A DNA stretch of 64,000 nt from JAXGXJ01 sp963816155 (GTDB lineage: Bacteria > Actinomycetota > Thermoleophilia > RBG-16-64-13), in contig CAWFJE010000009.1 of NCBI GenBank assembly GCA_963816155.1, positions 1 to 64,000 on the forward strand. The letters are read 5' to 3'. Positions within the stretch are counted from its first letter, which is position 1, and every line of letters starts with the position of its first letter. Below, one piece after another: positions 61,648 through 64,000 of this stretch. A program made the translations under genes and the position numbers. The notes under the pieces are model-generated. The model was given only the letters and a program-made list of their open reading frames with translations. It had not been told where the DNA came from and made no database searches.

Positions 61648-64000
61648 GTGACAGAGCAGATCGCAGCCGACCTTCGCCGTCTGCTGGCGGGCGACGTCGA
61701 GTTCGACGAGGTCTCTCGAGCGCTCTACGCCACCGATGCCGGCCTGAATCAGATCGCACCCCTCGGAGTGGTCGCACCCCGCGACACCGAGGACGTGGTG
61801 CGGTTGGTCGAGTATGCAGGTTCACGAGGGCTTCCTCTCGTGCCACGGGGCATGGGTTCAGGACTCGCCGGTGGCGCGGTGGGCCCCGGCATCCAGGTCG
61901 ATTTCACCCGGTACATGAACCGAGTCCTCAAAGTCGCCGACGATGCCACCTGGGTCAAGGTCCAACCGGGCGTGGTCATGGGGTCCCTCAACCGGCTTCT
62001 GAAAGCGCGCGGGGTCTTCTTCGCCCCCGATCCCTCCAGCGAGAACTACTGCAGCCTCGGCGGTATGATCGGCACCAACTCCTCGGGTGCCCGCTCGGTG
62101 GCCTACGGCGGCACCAAGGACCATGTTCTGGCTGTGGAGACCGTTCTCGCCGACGGCTCTGTATTCAGGGCCGAGACGCTGCCCGTCGTAGGCCTGATGT
62201 TACCCTCCCTGCCTTCGGGAGACAGTCTGGGGGCCCAGGCCTTTGCTCGTGTTCTGCCCAGGCTGGAGCAGCACAGGCATCTCCTTGCCACGCGCATGCC
62301 GAACGTGGTCAAGAATTGCTCCGGCTACCGGGTCGAGACCATCATCACTCCCGATGCCATTCATCCACAGCGCCTCTTCGTGGGCGCCGAAGGGACTCTC
62401 GGTCTGGTCACCGAGGCCACGCTGAACCTCGTTCCCCTGCCCGCCCAGCGAGCCATAGCCATGGCCTACTTCCCGTCGGTGTTCGCGGCAGGAGAAGCCG
62501 TGCCCGGCATCCTCGCCTTGGGACCCACGGCGGTGGAGATAATGGATTCCCGCTTCCTGGCCGTGGTGAGGAAGAACGACTCGCGGGTAGATGCCATGTT
62601 GCCCCCGCAGACCGATACCGCCCTGCTCATCGAGTTCGAGGGCAGGGCAGAGGTCGATTTGCAGGACAAGTTCGCCGCCCTCACCGCCCATCTGGCCCAA
62701 ACCGACATGCTGCAGATGGTGCGCGCCCGAGACGCCGAGGAGACTGAGCGCCTATGGACAGTCCGCAAGTCGGCCGTCGCTCTGGCCCTCCGTCTACCGG
62801 GTCCACGGCGAGCACTGCCTTTCATCGAAGATGTGACCGTGCACCCGAACGAAGTCGCGGGCTACGTCCATTTCCTGCAGGGACTCTTTGAAGAAGAAGG
62901 CGTGAACGCCTTCATGTATGGTCACGTGGGCGACGGCAACATCCACACCCGCCCACTCCTTGATCCCAAGGACGCAGGCGACCTGCAGATCATGGAGCGG
63001 CTGTACGAAAGCGTCACCGAATACGTACTCGGCATCAAAGGGACGATGTCCGGCGAACACGGTGATGGGTTGCTCCGTACACCCCACATCAGCAGGATGT
63101 ACGGCAGTGAATTGTACGACCTGTTCGTGGAGATCAAAGACGCCTTCGACCCACAAGGGCTGCTCAACCCAGGCAAGAAGGTGGGTCCCCAGGATGACAC
63201 CGGCAGCCTGCGTCGAGCCCTGCGCTACGGCGCCGACTACGGGACGCTGCCCCAGCGGCCGTTGCTGCACTTCCAGCCCGGCGAGTACGAGCGCGAGATC
63301 GAGAAGTGCCACGGCTGCGCCCAATGCAAGGGGGCCGTGACGGGAACCATGTGCCCTGTGTACAGAGCCACCCGTCGAGAGCAGGCCTCGCCCAGGGCCA
63401 AGGCCAACGTGCTCCGTCATATCATCAGCGGGACCCTTGACCCTGACACCACCTATGGCTCCCGCGCACTCAAGACTGTGAGCGACTACTGCATCGTGTG
63501 CGGCATGTGCGCCGTGGAGTGCCCCTCCAATGTCAACATCCCCAAACTGATGTTGGAGGCCAAGAGCAGGTATCGCGCCCTGCACCGAGCCACCTCGACC
63601 GAGGCCATCCTGTCCCGAGCCGAGGCCGTCTCCAGGCTGGGCAGCTCGCTCGCTCCGCTCACGAACCGGGCTATGACAAGCCCCGTCCTCCGCCGCCTCG
63701 CTGAGCCCCTGACGGGCATCGACCATAGGCGACCGCTCGCTCGCTTCACACGCTGCAGAGGCCTGACGGAGCCGGATGCCCGCATAGCCCGCGTCGGACC
63801 GCTCGCAGGCATGCCCGGCCGCGCCGCAAGGTCGGGGGAGCGCGCGAACACCGGCGGCACCCTGGTGGCCTACTTCCACGACCTTCACGCCCGCTACAAC
63901 GACCCGGGCGTGGCCTGGGACTCACTCGCCGTGCTGCAGTCTCACGGGTGTGAGACTCTGGTGCCTCCGCAGCGGGCCAGCGGCGTTCCGGAGATGCTCT
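61648..64000 (+). CDS. FAD-linked oxidase with C-terminal Fe-S domain, YdiJ/D-2-hydroxyglutarate dehydrogenase-like (cut by window edge)
   Basis: 784 codons are visible from the GTG at 61648, 23 bp after the HOT gene; the frame is still open at the edge. Order: FAD_binding_4 (LVPRGMGSGLAGGAVGPG, CSLGGMIGTNSSGARSVAYG), FAD-oxidase C domain (LFVGAEGTLGLVTEATL, YGHVGDGNIHTRPLLD, SGEHGDGLLRTPHISRMYG), then cluster motifs (KCHGCAQCKG with MCP, and CIVCGMCAVECPSN). The start of a CCG-type domain follows. The layout equals E. coli YdiJ (~1018 aa), which oxidises D-2-hydroxyglutarate; glycolate or D-lactate oxidation is also possible. With HOT it could recycle 2-oxoglutarate. Confidence 0.88.
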   Translation, partial: MTEQIAADLRRLLAGDVEFDEVSRALYATDAGLNQIAPLGVVAPRDTEDVVRLVEYAGSRGLPLVPRGMGSGLAGGAVGPGIQVDFTRYMNRVLKVADDATWVKVQPGVVMGSLNRLLKARGVFFAPDPSSENYCSLGGMIGTNSSGARSVAYGGTKDHVLAVETVLADGSVFRAETLPVVGLMLPSLPSGDSLGAQAFARVLPRLEQHRHLLATRMPNVVKNCSGYRVETIITPDAIHPQRLFVGAEGTLGLVTEATLNLVPLPAQRAIAMAYFPSVFAAGEAVPGILALGPTAVEIMDSRFLAVVRKNDSRVDAMLPPQTDTALLIEFEGRAEVDLQDKFAALTAHLAQTDMLQMVRARDAEETERLWTVRKSAVALALRLPGPRRALPFIEDVTVHPNEVAGYVHFLQGLFEEEGVNAFMYGHVGDGNIHTRPLLDPKDAGDLQIMERLYESVTEYVLGIKGTMSGEHGDGLLRTPHISRMYGSELYDLFVEIKDAFDPQGLLNPGKKVGPQDDTGSLRRALRYGADYGTLPQRPLLHFQPGEYEREIEKCHGCAQCKGAVTGTMCPVYRATRREQASPRAKANVLRHIISGTLDPDTTYGSRALKTVSDYCIVCGMCAVECPSNVNIPKLMLEAKSRYRALHRATSTEAILSRAEAVSRLGSSLAPLTNRAMTSPVLRRLAEPLTGIDHRRPLARFTRCRGLTEPDARIARVGPLAGMPGRAARSGERANTGGTLVAYFHDLHARYNDPGVAWDSLAVLQSHGCETLVPPQRASGVPEML

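Overview
The window is a high-GC, densely coded bacterial chromosome segment with 54 intact or edge-truncated protein genes, three broken gene remnants, and no rRNA, tRNA, CRISPR array or transposase that I can see. The gene content fits an anaerobic or facultative member of the Actinobacteria or a close relative. The pointers are an LprG/P55-like lipoprotein-efflux pair, a DUF6049-like secreted protein, a DEDD exonuclease-GIY-YIG fusion, an RsbW-like ATPase, and several promoters whose start codon sits at the expected +1 (leaderless mRNAs). The oxygen-sensitive chemistry (2-oxoacid:ferredoxin oxidoreductase, two benzoyl-CoA-reductase/dehydratase-type activases, ferredoxins) suggests an anaerobe that still carries peroxide defence (Fur/PerR-KatG). 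The lineage is an inference.

Layout. 1-8.5 kb: end of a phenylacetate-CoA ligase, LOG protein, CNNM/CorC protein, a giant PPDK-like protein lacking the PEP barrel, and a divergent GAPDH. 8.5-13.9 kb (minus): ABC-2 exporter with a small membrane protein, CoA-binding protein, katG and a fur-type regulator with a visible promoter/operator. 14-15.4 kb (plus): small lipoprotein and an RHH/RelE toxin-antitoxin pair lying between two ssb-like fragments. 15.4-24.9 kb (minus): phosphoesterase, Gnd, then a redox block (Fe-S proteins, EthD-like protein, two activase ATPases, KorCBA) headed by a TetR gene, with a PIN-toxin/MazF remnant inserted on the opposite strand.

25-34 kb: citrate synthase behind a promoter carrying a perfect palindrome, DUF6049-like protein, anti-sigma-type ATPase, AmrS radical SAM enzyme, amino-acid ABC transporter and DedA. 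34-40 kb: two unknown genes, the LprG/P55-like pair, a YhaM-type nuclease and a membrane-anchored acidic protein. 40-48 kb (minus): fatty-acid synthesis operon fabZ-fabH-fabD-fabG-fabF-accD-accA, then rarA. 48-55.5 kb: exonuclease/GIY-YIG fusion, a small IF2_N-like gene behind an attenuator-like leader, moeA, a FlgM-like protein, a degenerate M28-like membrane protein, a highly structured intergenic region and corA. 55.7-64 kb (plus): CocE-type hydrolase, LarA-family racemase, glycerate 2-kinase, hydroxyacid-oxoacid transhydrogenase and a YdiJ-like FAD/Fe-S dehydrogenase running off the window.

How the genes may work together. The Kor-ferredoxin-activase block could pass low-potential electrons from 2-oxoglutarate oxidation to a benzoyl-CoA reductase or 2-hydroxyacyl-CoA dehydratase encoded elsewhere. 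The last operon looks like a 2-hydroxyacid hub, possibly centred on 2-hydroxyglutarate. A family of roughly 80-bp palindromic repeats is scattered near 34, 47.5 and 48 kb.
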